Shown here: piece after piece, positions 32,601 to 45,811 of the stretch
Numbering within the stretch: the first letter of the stretch is position 1
Layout: the number at the start of each line of letters is the position of its first letter
Assembly: GCA_029532625.1 (NCBI GenBank)
Contig: JARFXM010000011.1
Coordinates: 186,001 to 250,000 of the forward strand
Length of the DNA: 64,000 nucleotides
DNA from: Lomentospora prolificans
Taxonomy: Eukaryota; Ascomycota; Sordariomycetes; Microascales; Microascaceae
Direction of reading: 5' to 3'
Made by a program: the position numbers and the translations under genes
Notes under the pieces: generated by a model
What the model saw: only the letters and a program-made list of their open reading frames with translations
Database searches by the model: none
What the model was told of the DNA's origin: nothing

Positions 32601-35382
32601 GTTGTTACGGGAAGGTCCAATGAATCCCGTTGATGTGAAACGGCGCGGCTAGCGACAGTCGATCTTGACTCGATTCTTACATATCACGGACTGTCTCGCA
32701 CTCCTCCCACCTATCGCTGGTATATCATGAGAAGCAATAACTCATTGTTGCACCTAGACTAGAAGCAATGATCAGTTTATAATAATTTTTGCAGGGTTAA
32801 TTGGGGGTGGAGACCGGAGGAGACGGTGGATTGGAGCAGTTAAGTTTATGAAAAGGAGTTACGGATATTTAAACATAGGGATACTAATAGCTTTCTCCGG
32901 GTACAATGCACCTTGGAGCAAAATAGGTGCACGAAGTTGCTTCATTTCGACCCTCCTAATACTTTATTGAACAGTCGCCCTACACACTTCGTACTAGAAC
33001 CCTCTCTTCTCAAGCAAATCGAAATGGGGTGTCACGCCTTCCCCCCAACAGTAATCTCGGTACGAAAGATGAAAATGAAACCAGAGCGTTTCATCGTACT
33101 TGTCCTATGCGTCAGCACAATCACGCTCCTATTTCAGTCCTTAGAAAGCTAGCTAGAGCTAGCTTAGCATAGCCTGAACAACGCTCCCGCCCTCCGTATC
33201 CATAGCACTAGGAGGTCGATCTCGGGGCAAGATCTTCGGATCTCTTATTAACGCCTGGGCAATGGTGTCGCGTTGGCGCTGGTCACCAGAAAACCTGTCT
33301 TCGCGAAACCGCCCTTGCTTCCGAGAGCTCCAAACAGTGGAATGACAAAGTCAAAAATGCTTACGTCTAGTCAGGCTTGTTCCGTTTACGCGTCTGGCGC
33401 ATCATTAGATTCCGCTAGTTTCATGTTGACGTTCTCGCTGTATTGATATAGGACGGGTTCTTGCGGACAAGCACCAATCATCGGTCATGATCCAGTGTGA
33501 ATGAACGTCGCCGACTTATCGGTGACGACAGTGAGACAGCCGGCCGTCAACACGAGAAATGGCGTTGGTATGTGTCTAAGATGGAAAGGTCAAGTCGAGA
33601 GCGCGACTGTCAACGGCGGCGGTTCCTGCGCTCTGGAGCAGAATTTTCACAGAGGAGACTCATCTCAGGAGTCATCAAAGATAGCTAGAGTCCGTCGACT
33701 TAGCTAAAAGACGTCGACTGTCGATGTTGACGCTTTCGTATTACAGGTCGTTTGTTGAAGAATCGCAGCTCCGTTTTCACCTCCAACCATGCCAGCAAGG
33801 GAGGTGAGGAAAGGCTGCCGATTATCAGTGTATTCGCTTGTAGATACGAGCTTTCTATCGTACCAGAAACCTAGTACCACTGCGATAAAATTGGTGGAGT
33901 GAGTCAATGCATATATCGGAACAGGGTGGACGCCGGCGCCCTTGCGCATTACAACTCCGCGACCCTGCCAAACCATTGTCAGAATAGTTGCAGCATCTCC
34001 TTCTTCACAGCAAGAGAAGCCACTCGTAGAAATGGCCAAAATCTCCGCCTCCGTCGCAACGCTGCGCTCCGTTCGAAGCGTGCTGACGGATACTCAGAGA
34101 GACGAGGTCACTGGTTAATTACGAGATCTCGGATGGAACCATGGTAGACGCTTGCTGACTGCACATCCGGTGGATTACCCATCGCTTTCCTTTGGGATTA
34201 GCGCAGGAGATCTTGCGGGCACCACTGGAGATAATAGGCATCCGTCCGTGAATCTATCCCACCTCCTTCCTAACTACAAGGGGGCCAGCAACTTTGACGA
34301 GCCCACAGTCTAGGATAGGCTTAACACCCTATAAGCGTATTGCCTCACCGGGCGAAACCACGGCCGGGAAACGCCCGGATCCGGCTGACAATCTGAAAAC
34401 AAAAGTCGTCAGAACATGGGCCCAATTATTAAATGTCCAAGCGCCCAGCCAGCTGGCGCTTTCGGTCACCATAATGTAGCCACGTCTTTCATTCATGACT
34501 ACAGCTGGCTGACAAATGCAAGTGACAAGCCCAGGAACCACTGTCCCCGCTCCGTGGCCCACGCTGAGTTGCCGGGTATCCCATCGCGCGGGCGGGCTTG
34601 GTGGCGCTGCTCCACTCCAGACTGCAAAGAGTCCGGCTGGGGTTGGGCTGGATGTGGCACTATTTAGGCACAGAGGTACTTCCAATTTCCATCCTTGGAA
34701 TCGGCGCGCGGGGAAAGGTTCAGATCCAGTTGCAAATTTGCGGATTTCCCCGGAAGGATCACACAGCTACTACTACTTACGTCGGAGTCTGACCCGTGCC
34801 GCACGGGTCGACTGCAGGATCCGGGAAGAACCGGGGCCATCACTGTAAGGAAGCGACAACTTGGATCTGATCACACATTTATCCGTATTCTCCCAAGGAG
34901 ACGCACAAGGCGTGCTCTCGTTGGAGATTGAGGCATGAACGACGGTCGCCAGCCCTGGAGCCTGCCGAATGTATGGAGTAACGTCGCCAACCTCTCGGGG
35001 TATTTTCCCACCTTCGCGTTTCTCACATCAACCACCGTCCTGATTGGTGCCCAGCCGATTAGGCCTCTCGATCTGTCTGTCGGATACGTGCGTAACACAA
35101 CTATCCCAGGCTGGACCTCAAACCTCAATTCATCTTATGTCACGTGTGTCAGTTGGTCGATGTAAAAGTGTTGTTTTGGCGATTGGCCTGTAAGATTGTA
35201 TTTCGTATTCTCTCGTATTTGATGCTGATTGCATCTGAGACAATTCTCTCACCCACTTGCATGCCCTCCTTTCTCTGCTTCTCCTCTATGCTACATCCTA
35301 ATCCGTATAATCTTGGTATTTCAATCGTGACACGCTCCATCTAGTAGCCTTATCAATTCCTCTATCTTCTCAATTCCTCTAT
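32601..35382. other. Gene-poor stretch of 2.8 kb
   Basis: No intact gene recognised. A plus frame at 33501-33707 starts with ATG and reads NGVGMCLRWKGQVES and ATVNGGGSCALEQNF, a composition like small secreted fungal proteins but without a signal peptide. Minus frames at 33704-34039 and 34329-34685 are open but lack ATG starts. CT-rich DNA at 35230-35345 is the likely promoter of ATP9. Confidence 0.35.
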
Positions 35383-35985
35383 ATGAAAATGATCGCTTCC
35401 GCTAGGTTGACTAACACCATTGCTCGCGTGGGCTCAAAGCAGCCATCCCGCTCGCTGTCGACTTTCCAAGGTACGTTACGTGATTTACAATCATACTACT
35501 TTCTCCCCTATTTCGTCCTGTGCGATTAATCCAAGTTCAGCCCGTATCCCGAGCTCCATCATCTCCTCTGCGCGTCAGCCGATTCCCCGTCATGGCCTTT
35601 TGCTCAATAATGCCCGTACTCCCTTTGCTTCGACCTTGATCCGAAGTGCCATACAATCTCGCGGCGTCGTGGTCGAGTCCACCGCCGGCGCTCTCGTCAC
35701 CGCAGCCAAGCTCCATGGTGCTGGCTTCGCCACCATCGGTCTTGCTGGTGCTGGTGTGGGTATAGGCAACGTCTTTGCTGCCCTCATCCGTGGTGCCGCT
35801 CGCAACCCGTCATTCAAGGGTAAGATTTCATTGACGAGGGAAGTTCCATGATGGAAGACGGCGGGCTAATTGTGTCTCGTGTTGTAGGCCAGCTTTTTGC
35901 ATACGCCATCCTGGGATTTGCCTTGGCTGAGGCTACCGGCCTGTTCGCCTTGATGGTTGCCTTCCTTCTTCTCTATGGTTACTAA
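35383..35985 (+). CDS. ATP9: Mitochondrial ATP synthase subunit c, nuclear-encoded
   Basis: Three exons, 35383-35470, 35541-35819 and 35888-35985; 154 residues. The first 75 or so residues are a basic, Ser/Arg-rich mitochondrial presequence. The mature part has the two helices of the Fo c-ring. Helix 1 contains ATIGLAGAGVGIGNVFAAL, the loop is RGAARNPSFKGQ with the conserved Arg-Asn-Pro, and helix 2 FAYAILGFALAEATGLFALM with the proton-carrying Glu. The product forms the ring that passes protons in the inner membrane. The second intron falls in the polar loop. The start of the mature part (TAGALVTAAKLHGAGF) and Asn in GIGNVF depart from the usual fungal SSE and GIGTVF/GIGLVF, suggesting a divergent second copy; the genome must be checked for another ATP9. 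Neighbours are unrelated. Confidence 0.93.
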
Positions 35986-38550
35986 AAGATCGAGCGGGAT
36001 TCAATAATTTCTGGCTGAAATGAATCGGACAGCGAGAAATGGGCCAAACCGTGAATACATAAAATTACAGCCATTTTTCGACTTGTCAATTAACATGTGG
36101 AAGTTATCCTAGATCCAACTGAGGTGGCTACCAGGCCGCTTTTCAAGATAGATTACCGAGAGTCGAGTACTTAGATCAATACAATAAATCTCCTCTTCCG
36201 ACGACCCTGTCATTTCGGGACTCCCATCTCCCCCTTGGGACTGGTGCCACCCTAGTCCTCTTGCACTCTCCCAACCGAATGCCACACTTTGAGCCAATCG
36301 ATAGACCCGAGGTCAAGGGTTGATGCGAATGTATGCGTAGTATCGCTGTTGTCAACTTAGTCAAGGAACCACAACGCGCACTGCTTCGACAAAGGGGTAG
36401 TAGAACTTGGAAGATGGACTGCTACTCGGGCACAGGCAAATTGTCTTCTCTATGGCCGATCGCATCGGCCATCCGTCGGTGAAGAACCTGGGAGTACCGT
36501 GATGAAAGCGTGGTGTATTTACAAGTCAATTGCACAGAACATTGTTCCAATGGTTACCGTTATGACAAGTTCCAGGGCTCGGTTCGGTGGAAACCAGAGC
36601 AAAAGAACAGAGGCTCGCATCCCTTGAACCCCATTAACCAAGAAAATTCACTCGCAGCCACCAATTCCAGCTACGGATAAGCATTCAATCATAATACCCC
36701 TCAAGATATCTGCTGGTTTTTTTTTCCAAGGCCACGTTCTAGCAGGGCTCATTTGCACGCTTCTTGCACTGCGTGGCCTCGGCTGCTTACCGTCCTTGAA
36801 TTTTTCTGTCATTGAACGAAGATGACATGCTGCGTGGAGATGGAGCATCCGGCTCGCCTTCTACGGCAGGATCGTCGTTCTTCAGGTTCCAGCTCAGCGG
36901 CAACTTCCAACAATGTCCGGAAATCGCGGCTCCTCGGGGGACTTTCTTTGCAGGGCTTTCTAACCCCCTCCTATGCAATTCCGAAAACTTGGACGGAAGG
37001 AGAACTTGCACTACAATCGCAGGGTCGTTCATTTTCTCGGGTCTCTCGCTTTTTTCAGAGGCGAAACTTCCAAGCATTCCTGTCAGACCATGCTTCCCTT
37101 TTCTTCTGCTGCTGCTTCGGGTGGTCAGCTGTTTTGGCATAAGCTGTCGCGCATCTTGATCGTCGGGCGCCTCACAAGAGCACGAGAGAAAAGCGACGCC
37201 GTCAGGGGACTGCCAGTCGACGCCACCGACAAGTCTCCACGGGTTCTGATCTTTTTCTACCTTTCCGCAAAATAGCTGCCAAGTCGGTCCCAGACACGGC
37301 TAGGAAGTCTTTCCCTATTGGCATCCATGCGGTTGTAACGCAGCATGGCTGCTTTCCTCAGCCGAGATTTCTCCAGTCGAAGTAGTTCGCCAGAAGTCGG
37401 CTCCAAAGAGCGGTACCTCACAGAGCCCTCGCACACAGTCTTCCAACGATGCCAGTTGCTAAAGGGTCGCGGCCTTGGGCCAATCGTGTCGTTCCTAGTT
37501 GCAATATTCACAAACCAATACAGTTATGCCCGTACTTAAAAAGGCGAACGGGGGGACTGGAATCACGTATACTGATGGGGCTGCCAAGCTGTGACGAGAG
37601 AGGATCAAGAAGAGGAAACTTGAGGTGAAAAATAGCTCTCTTCCCCCAGATGTTGGAATAAGACTGACTTCTGTTATCTGCGCAGCAACTACGACTGAAA
37701 GCCTTAGAACTAAAAGGCCACTATCTCATGGTGTAAGCTCTGGCCAACACGTACGTGTACTATCCGATAAGTACATGATTTCTGGGGTCAAGTCCGTGGA
37801 CAGTCTTGGCCTGTCAAGTTTCGCAAATCTATCACCGTCAGATCGGGCAGCAAAGGTCGTGGAGATGCGAGGGCTGACAAAAGAAGGTAGAAGGAACGTC
37901 AGGCTACTTGATAATGCGGTGAGTCCTAGCCTGTTTACCGCGAGTCAGGTGGCATCTTTAGGTGAACTGGACGCTCACAGTAGACGTGCGCGTAGAGGAA
38001 GGAGCAATTCTTCGCGGCTATGACTGGTCAACGAGGCTCGATTGAGGAGAACGCTTCGACTGAGATTGAGCTACGTGCAAGCATGTCGGTCTTTACGGCA
38101 GCTTCAGGATATCTGATATAAAGAAACAATCTTTTAGGATGAGATTTATACAGAATCAGTTCCTTGCCGCATACCGCTTGCATTCTGTACGAAAAGCCTT
38201 TTTTCCCTGCATAGAGGCCTGAATCTATCATGTTCCTCGTATTGACGCGCGTTCAAACCCACGTTGAGCAAAAGACAGCCTTCACGGATATATTCAAGAA
38301 TTGGCACCGGACATGTTCATCAAGTCGTGCTGGCTTCTAAGAGTGCCTGGGCATTACTAGGTGCCCTCGGCGCTCCCAGCTCCGCATTAGGGAAATAGAG
38401 TTATAATATACGTATCGATTGTGGTGAAATCTACGTTTCGCCTGTTCAATATTGCATCCAATATATTCAGAGAATAGAAAATTGGCCCCCAAACATGTAC
38501 TATGGCCTATATACACAGTTGCTACCAATATGGAGATAGCGCCGATGGCT
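35986..38550. other. Intergenic stretch of 2.6 kb
   Basis: An ATG frame on the minus strand (36787-37140, 117 codons, MPKQLTTRSSSRRKGKHGLT) ends next to a GTAAGC site and might be a first exon, but the plus strand is open there too and no domain is visible. A plus frame at 37625-38023 (LSSFANLSPSDRAAKVVEM) looks protein-like but lacks an ATG. Neither is called. Confidence 0.35.
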
Positions 38551-40175
38551 TTAAACAGAGTCCTGCCATCCCTGGATCTCATCGAGAGTAAGGACGTACT
38601 CATCGTTGTAAATCTAACCTCATTAGTGATAATCCATAAACAGGTTACGTGAATGACACACACCTCAGTAAGAGTGGCGGCAGAGTTCCAGTCGTCGTTG
38701 TTGATGAAGCTGTCCCCCCAGACACAGAAGTAAAGCCAGTGGGCCTGGTACGCCTGGAGAAGCGACGGGAGGGGAGCGGCGCCAACCTCGGTGGCGGCGG
38801 CCATCTTGGTGTCCTTTCCAAGTGCGATGACCTGGTCGTACTCAATCGCCATGGGCTGCAACGTGTTAGAGATGTCATGAATCCCAGTCTAGTCTATCAA
38901 GTAATGGTATACTTACGCCATTACCCTGCGAGTAGACGTCGGCACTGACGATATCAACAGAGTCGTCGCCGGGGTACCAATCAGCAGAAATAGAGTTCCA
39001 GACCCAAATAAGGTTGTTAATTCCATGGTGGCCGGTCAATCGATCGTGGAGGAGCTTCCAAAGCTTGAGGCAGGGAGCAGGGCCCTTGGCACCCCACCAG
39101 AACCAAGCACCCTCGGCCTCGTGGAGAGGACGGAAGAGGACGGGAACGCCAGCGGTCTCGAGCTTCTTGAGCTGGACAGCAATGGCGTCGATGTCGCGGA
39201 TGATGAGGGTGTAGTTGGCGTTGGTGGTGTCGGAGAGGGCGGCGTCGATGTCGAAGTCAGTGGCGTCGGTGTAAAAACCGCTCCACCACTTGTGCTCTTC
39301 GGTATCGTAGAGACCAGTAGGAGCATTCCAGTGCCAGAGGACGGAGACGATTCCGCCCTTGTTATGGTGGGCGATGGCATCCTCCATGGAAGTACCAACG
39401 GTGCCGCGCTCAACACGAGATGGGCTGCAGATGAATTAGGATTTACTCAGCCAGCATTTTGGCGTGAGACTTACCTGTAGTCCATGAGATCGACCGAGAG
39501 AAGAGCGGGGTACTTTCCGGCCTTGTTAGCGGCGTAGTCGGCCCAGGTGAGGTCTTGCTGGCCAGAGAGGATCTTCTTGCCGTAGATGGACTTCAAGTAG
39601 CGATAGAGGGTATAGGCATTGGCATCCGCGTCGGGGTTGACGAGGGTATCGGTGATCTGGTGATCGGCCCTTGCCGCAGAAGGCTTAAGAGCAACGTAGT
39701 CGATGAGATACCTAGTCCGATTAGAATTCCAATTATTACTAGATCCAATTTCTAATGGTCTGACTCACCATCCCCAGTTGTTGACGATCTGAATAGTATT
39801 CTCGCCCTTGCTAAGTAGGACCTGGCCGCCAGAGGCGGTCTCCCAAGAGGTAGTCTCCTCGAAGGGAACCTCGAAACTGATACCGCTGTTAAGGGTAACG
39901 GTCGCACGCTTGGCGCCGTAGATACCGGCATATCGGATCGTCAAGTCGTACAGCTTCTCCTCAGTAACCTCAACGGTGAAGGTGATCTTATCAGCAGACT
40001 CATCGAAACCGCCGACATAACCGGAACCGGAGTATCCAGCCAACTCGGTGAGGACCTCGGTGCCCGAGAGAACGGCGTCTTCGGCCTCGAGTTGCAAAAG
40101 GCCGGTGCAGGCGGCATGAGCACGCGCAGCGAGCGCGGCTACAAGGCCTAGGCTCAATTGAGAGATTCCGCGCAT
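38551..40175 (-). CDS. Secreted beta-1,4-mannanase, CBM35-GH26
   Basis: Five exons: 39769-40175, 39475-39711, 38917-39424, 38664-38855, 38551-38613; 468 residues. The last 63-bp exon encodes IYNDEYVLTLDEIQGWQDSV, a typical GH26 end, reached from a GTGTGT donor. Signal peptide MRGISQLSLGLVAALAARAHA. Residues 24-140 form a CBM35 (LQLEAEDAVLSG, GSGYVGGF, YDLTIRYAGIYG), which binds mannan or uronic acids. The GH26 domain spans about 155-468 with KKILSGQQDLTW, VSVLWHWNAP, acid/base Glu317 in RPLHEAEGAWFWWG, and nucleophile Glu407 in AATEVGAAP. Expected: endo-hydrolysis of mannan or galactomannan outside the cell. The CBM35-GH26 order is as in Podospora Man26A. All catalytic residues are present. 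Confidence 0.95.
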
Positions 40176-40290
40176 GTTGTGTTTCCGTCTAAGCTCAAGC
40201 TTACCTATAAGCTATAATTGAACCCGAGGATATCGACAGCTTGACCTCCATTAAGGTCAAGAACCAGGACAATATGGCCAAACTCTGATG

Positions 40291-40298
40291 TATATATA
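40291..40298 (-). promoter_or_regulatory. TATA box of the mannanase
   Basis: TATATATA on both strands, about 118 nt upstream of the ATG. Confidence 0.5.
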
Positions 40299-42296
40299 AG
40301 AGGGCTATAGGGATGTCGTATTATCGCGGAATAAGTCAACGGATATTCTCGACATATTGGGCCCTGCAGGACACTTCTCAATCGTGGAATAATTAAATGC
40401 GTCCTTTCGCCGCGCCGGGGCCTAATTCGCCGTCATTCTGTTCACCCCGCACCGGTGCTTTGGGAAAATTCAGTGGTATTGATCGATGCGACGTGGAACA
40501 GGCGCTCCGGATCCGAAAGCGGCATGTTTCCCTTGCGCATGCAGCTAGTCTATCTGAGAGGAGTGGCTGGCGATTTAGGCCAGCCACATGGCCATTTTCG
40601 TCTGATTTAAAGTCGTTTAGGGGCTTTGCGTGCCGAAGAATAAATTAATCTGTTGTGGACTCGACCATTGCCATCGGTTCGGTTCCACCACCTTTAGTCT
40701 AGCCAGAACCAGCATCTTGGGACAAGCGAGCGCAAGGGCCTCATCTACCTCTAGTCCTTTCCCCAGGCCATGATGAGAATCGCGATGATGCAATAGCTCG
40801 GTCTATGGGTAGAAGACGTTACTGTTCTCTTGGCGTCGGAGCCGTCGGATGATGCATCACAATAATCCCCACCACACCGCTGGCATTTCGGCTTAGTTGT
40901 GTCATGAGTTCTGTTCGTAGTCTTCCTTCAAAGGCCATTCCTAGACCAGCATCGCATAAGAATGGCGGGTTTTGGCATGTTTGCATCTAAGATGCGACAG
41001 GGGACTTGATAATAGTGGCGACCGAATTAGGTAGGTTACCCGGCATGTCAAGTTCCTCGTCCGCCAATTAAAGACTTGAGCTACTGGCGGAGTCGGCTGG
41101 CCGTTAAAGATGCTTAGACTGGGTATTCTGCAGGGCGAGGTCCTCCGTCAAAGTAAGAATAGCTTCAAAATTGTGATCGCATGGTCGTTGTCAAGGGGAT
41201 TGTAGCTTATCATCGGAATTTTCGTCAACAGAAGATACGGCTCCGTTTCTGTCTCCTATAAGCCAAGTGGACACACGCCACGGTTTGCGTCAATCGATGC
41301 CTACCAACCGAAGGTCTCACAATATCTGTCTATTGAAGGTATGGCGAACCAATTCTCCATTGGAGCTACTAACAAGGGTTCCGTACACCTGCTTTCATTC
41401 AGAGGTCCACTTGGCAAGCAATGGAAAATATCCGTCGGAACCCACAGACACCCAGCACATCGAGACACTTCGCGGTCCTGGGTGGTAGGAAGAATAACAC
41501 CGCTATTGAATCCCCAACGTGCTGATAAGGCTGCCACGGTGGATTTCGTTCCGGCTTGGCCCACTTATAGAATCTGTTTGAAAAGGCCTCACGGTCTCCG
41601 CATATTACGACGTTATATGTCACCGATCGGATTATCTCCTTGGTCGTGGCCTGTCGTGGTTTCTTTAGTCGTTGCACAAGCTGAATCAGGCGTAAACTCG
41701 TCTTCAGCTGAATTGTTCTCCAGCGCCTCACCGGACTGAGATACTACACAGGCAATGTTCTGGTGAGTAGTGACCTGAATAGGGAAAATCTGCGTTGGTC
41801 AATCATAGCGCATTCCCGTACAGCATACATATAGCTTGTTAGTGACCCTTCGAATGACTGTACAAGAAGCGTGTGTTGTTCAAACTTCATATGGGCATTC
41901 TACTGGGTAGAAAGGACAAATTCCTTTCGCTTTGCTGTGCTGCATCTACTATATCTTATGATCCACGTTTCACCCCCTCTTTTCCCTTTTGCACCGTTGG
42001 TTCCGGACCCGGGTGACGGCGAAATATATGTCGCGAATAGCCGCTCTATGCCTTTGTCTAGCCATAGGCCATATATATGCCGAGGCAGAGATCAAGAGGT
42101 ATGTCAAAGGCGCGCATATCTTCGCCTCAATTTTTAATCTTTCAGCTTTGTCGCCGGACGGTAACAATCCTACGAACCTTGCACCATCACTTCGAGTAGC
42201 TCCTCGGAGGTGTAAAAGGTGACAGGAAGATGACATACCAGATTTTCATTGTATCTCGATTACGGACCAGAGCGGCTTCTGAACAAGACCAGAGGA
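40299..42296. other. Intergenic stretch of 2 kb
   Basis: Open frames of 110-132 codons face each other at 41301-41740 on both strands with no domain; none is called. Repeated GATG/GATGC words near 40760-40860 are unremarkable. Confidence 0.35.
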
Positions 42297-43937
42297 TGCC
42301 TCGAACATTAGAAAATATTCCTCTAGATGTCCGGCTGCAGATACTGGAGCAGGTAGGAAACAAGGAGTGTATCTAGCCTTACTTGTCCCGCTGACAGGAA
42401 TTAGTTGACTGACAGGCAAGACATTGAAAATCTAGGTGAAATTCCCAAGAGACCTAATCAGGAAACCGCGCCGTATTTATACAGATCGATTTCCCTCCGC
42501 GTGCTTGAACAAGACATTGAGAGTATCCTTCCAGAGGGCTACTTTCCTGTCCGACAACCAAATTTGGGGAGAATTCGATTAATGACAGATGATAGTTCTT
42601 CCTGAATCGCAGAATACGGCTACCAGTTAGCCTTGTCGACGTTTGCATGCCTAAAGGATCGGTCTTGGGTGGGGGTCATCGTCGGACGACGAAATTGAGA
42701 CTCTATCCCAAGTCCTAACTCTATGATCGCATCAGCTGGAGAAGCAGGAGCTTGACTAGAGTTACCAGCGAAATATGCTCCTTGAATTTGGCGCTAGCGA
42801 TAAGGAAGTCGATAATCAAGTCGCAGTGAAAGTATTGGACCTCCCTAAGCGGAGACCTGGAGCATTTCCCGTCCTCAAACGGCTGGCGCTCTCTGGCGTT
42901 TCCCTAGCCATGGAGCGGCTGGATTTGGCTAGAAATAGAATTGCGAGCGCGATTCGCAATACCTTTAATTTCGGTAGCTTAGTTTCGTCGCAACTACGAC
43001 ACTGCCGGGGCTGGGTTGATTTTATCAAGGCCATCACGATTTCTAACCAAACGATAATACGCCTTAAGCGCCTCAAAACTCAGACATCTCACGAGGACAC
43101 CGGCTTTTACAATCACGACATACTTTGGAATTCTTAAAGATGTTCCAGGGACAAGAAGAATTGTTCATCTACATCGCAGATGCTGAGGACTCGAGGGAGC
43201 TTTGGTGTACCATACTCCACCATCGAGCAACGCTCAGGGAATTTGTTCATTACTAACGGGCGTGGAGGAATATTCGGATATGAGACGGAGAGTCCAGACC
43301 TATCTCTTTTTAACCGCGAAGACGTAAATGTGGGTTCTGACGGAGTAGGCAAGCCGTTGGGCCAATTAGACCTAGTCAGCCTCAGACTCTGCCGCGTTCC
43401 GAGCTTCATGGTAAAGAACCCAGGTGACACGCAAGTGACGGATCAAAGATGTAAACCCACGGCCAACCATCATGAAAGCCAGCTTTGTTCTCCCTTCTCA
43501 AGCAGCACCTCCTTACTGGTACTGTCCATGAGACAACATGGACCAGACCTAAAGAACAGTTATCCCAATTGGGCTTGAGTGCCGACAGACAGGACGACCC
43601 CTTCGACTTCGCAGGCATGGACATCCCTATCCCAGAATTTTTCCAAAACTTGGAAAATCCCTCTGTGCTTTTGTGCAAGGGGTCTTCGACCCCGATGGCA
43701 TCCTTTATTTGAGACCCCTTGCCTATGGCGACTTTTCCTACCACGGCCGGTTCTATTCGTCGTTGGTACTCTACTGTCGGAGAGATCCTCCCGTGGGAAT
43801 AGAAGACAACGGCCGGTTTTTACGATTTCGAGAGGTGAGAGAAGAGGATTGGGAGTTACGGGAACTTCACGAACGGGAATGAGATGTTCTTACTGCGTGC
43901 CCGATGGATTCTCTGCTCCATGTCCAAGCTGCTACGT
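42297..43937 (+). pseudogene. F-box/LRR-type protein pseudogene
   Basis: An ordered series of plus-strand fragments in shifting frames matches the common fungal F-box family. The start is ATG with LENIPLDVRLQILEQV (F-box), then DIENLGEIPK and YLYRSISLRV. Later pieces are FPVLKRLALSGVSL, FNFGSLVSSQLRHCRGW, MFQGQEELFIYIADAEDS, LHHRATLREFVHY followed by TAA, MRQHGPDLKNSYPNWA, LAYGDFSYHGRFYSSLVLYC and finally TGA followed by DVLTACPMDSLLH. At least three stops stand where relatives have Gln or Arg (TAA for CAA, TAG for CAG, TGA for CGA), and several frameshifts separate the pieces. F-box proteins recruit substrates to SCF ubiquitin ligases; this one cannot be made. A 194-codon frame at 43884-44467 overlaps the end and is probably fortuitous. 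Confidence 0.85.
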
Positions 43938-45703
43938 TTCGAACCTCTGTTGGGCGAAGTGTACGCCAGTAGGAATCCAGCTTGGGCAATATATGAAGAT
44001 GCTCGTATCGCGCCAGAGTTCAGCACCCGGCAGTATTCATTTATTGCGAGCGAATTTGAGCCCTGTGACGCCGGCGTAATGCCTGGAAAGAGATCAACGA
44101 TGGTGGTAGGACCAGTCAATTGTATGTATGTTAAGACACTTCTGAAGAACCAGTCGACGGCGATCTCGGCCCTGACGATAGCCAAAGTGCGACTAGGCCC
44201 GAAATGGCAACGGCAACATTGTTCGTCTTGGTATAGGCCTCCACCGAATCTAAACATCGTACCTACGATGCCTTGTCTGGGCTGGAGTACTCTTCATGCC
44301 AATACGACAGAATCGGTCCATGTCATCACCAAAAAAAGGCCAGAGTATCCATGGAGCCTTGCTCGTGTCAGCCTTATTCTTGCCGAGGTAGGACAACCTC
44401 GCGTCTGTAGGATTTTCGTTGTCAGGTGCCATCCGGGAATCAAGTCAAAAGGAAAAATGTTCTCTTGATGTTTCTATCTATCAAATTCACGCCCTCCAGC
44501 GGTGGTAGTGATTTCTTCCCGGGAAGGGCCCGTTTTGTGGACAATTCTCGAGCCATCTTCTGCTCTCTTCCCCTTTACAATATCCCCATCGTAGAACTAT
44601 CAATATTATTTCATGAATAATAATGGCATATGCGATTTCGGTCCACCCCCCAAATAATGGGCTCTCTCTGCTGACCTGGAGCCCCTTCCACACAAGCCCG
44701 AGAGTCACGAAGCGTGGATGATTTTCGGGAAGCTGGAGCTTCATGCGAGTGAGTAGAATGGTACCCGGCTTAGAGGTTCGTACGCTGTCCACCTAGGCGA
44801 CGCCTTGAAAGGTGGAAAGTACCGAATCATCGGGGAAGCTTGGTCACGGCTCATCCTTAACTGCGTGGCTTGCAGTCAATGGGTAAGCTCTTTGGGGCTC
44901 TATAAGTACTAGTAACATTGAACTGTAACACAAGGGCGGAACCCAAATATGTCGCGGCCAAGATCATGCTGGCGAAATAATCGACAGCGGTCGTTTTAAA
45001 CTCGGAGCTAAAATTGTCTTCCATTCTCTCTCGCGCGGATTGTAGAGCCAGCTTCTGGCCTGGACCAGGTAGTTCAGATTTTCGGCTCCCTTATCTCCCT
45101 GGCCTAAATGGGGTGCATTCAATATGAAGAAAATTTCATCCCATTCTCCGATTGCCACGCGAGAGTAAGGGAAGTGCTTAGTGACGGATTTGGGTTAATG
45201 CGCAGCGCAGTTAGGTGGATACTGACAACACTGTTTATCGGACTCCAGCGTTTGGGAGATGCCGAAACCGAGGTATAAACATAATAGAACACACTTGGGA
45301 ATCCAATACACACCCCAACCCAACCATTGATGTACGTTGTTGGCCACCTTGGTGTTGGGTATCTGCATGAGTTTCTCGGACAAAATAATACCACCTTCCT
45401 CCAAAGATGCTTGCGGTAGCTCTCTGAATATCACCCCACAAAATTCGCATGTTGCCAGTGTTGCAGCGGTGGGTCGTTCGTGATGTATTAATAGCCTCTG
45501 GCTGGCTGGCTCTCACTAAAAAGGGCCTGTGCAGTCGTAAGCCGGGCTAATCTGGCCGACCGAATCGGTCCGTGTGCTTGGCCCCGGGTCAAGAACTGGC
45601 ATTATTGGATTGAGAGGAGAGCTGCCAATCTTGAGCAAGGACGAAGCTAAACGGAATGGGAAACGGGTCATCGAAAACCTCTTTTGCTCCGTGGAGTTCC
45701 AAG
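43938..45703. other. Intergenic stretch of 1.8 kb
   Basis: Open frames on both strands (plus to 44467, minus 43856-44257, minus 45195-45516) without recognisable domains. No element can be assigned. Confidence 0.35.
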
Positions 45704-45711
45704 TATAAGTA
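45704..45711 (+). promoter_or_regulatory. TATA-like element of the defensin-like gene
   Basis: TATAAGTA about 105 nt before the ATG, followed by a CA-rich leader of a type common in fungal 5' untranslated regions. Confidence 0.45.
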
Positions 45712-45811
45712 CGGGGCAGAAGAACATGCTTGTGACGAACCAGATATCCAGCCCAACCAACAACTCTCAAACTTGCAAAAACAACAGCCATCACCACCAC
45801 CAGGATCCATC

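Noticed and set aside
33501..33707. Small secreted protein candidate
   Set aside because: Composition is suggestive but there is no signal peptide and no upstream exon could be found.
36787..37140. 117-codon minus frame followed by a GTAAGC site
   Set aside because: Could be a first exon, but no second exon with a coherent protein was found and the plus strand is equally open.
43884..44467. 194-codon plus-strand frame
   Set aside because: Begins inside the F-box pseudogene in the wrong frame and matches no family; the opposite strand is also open.
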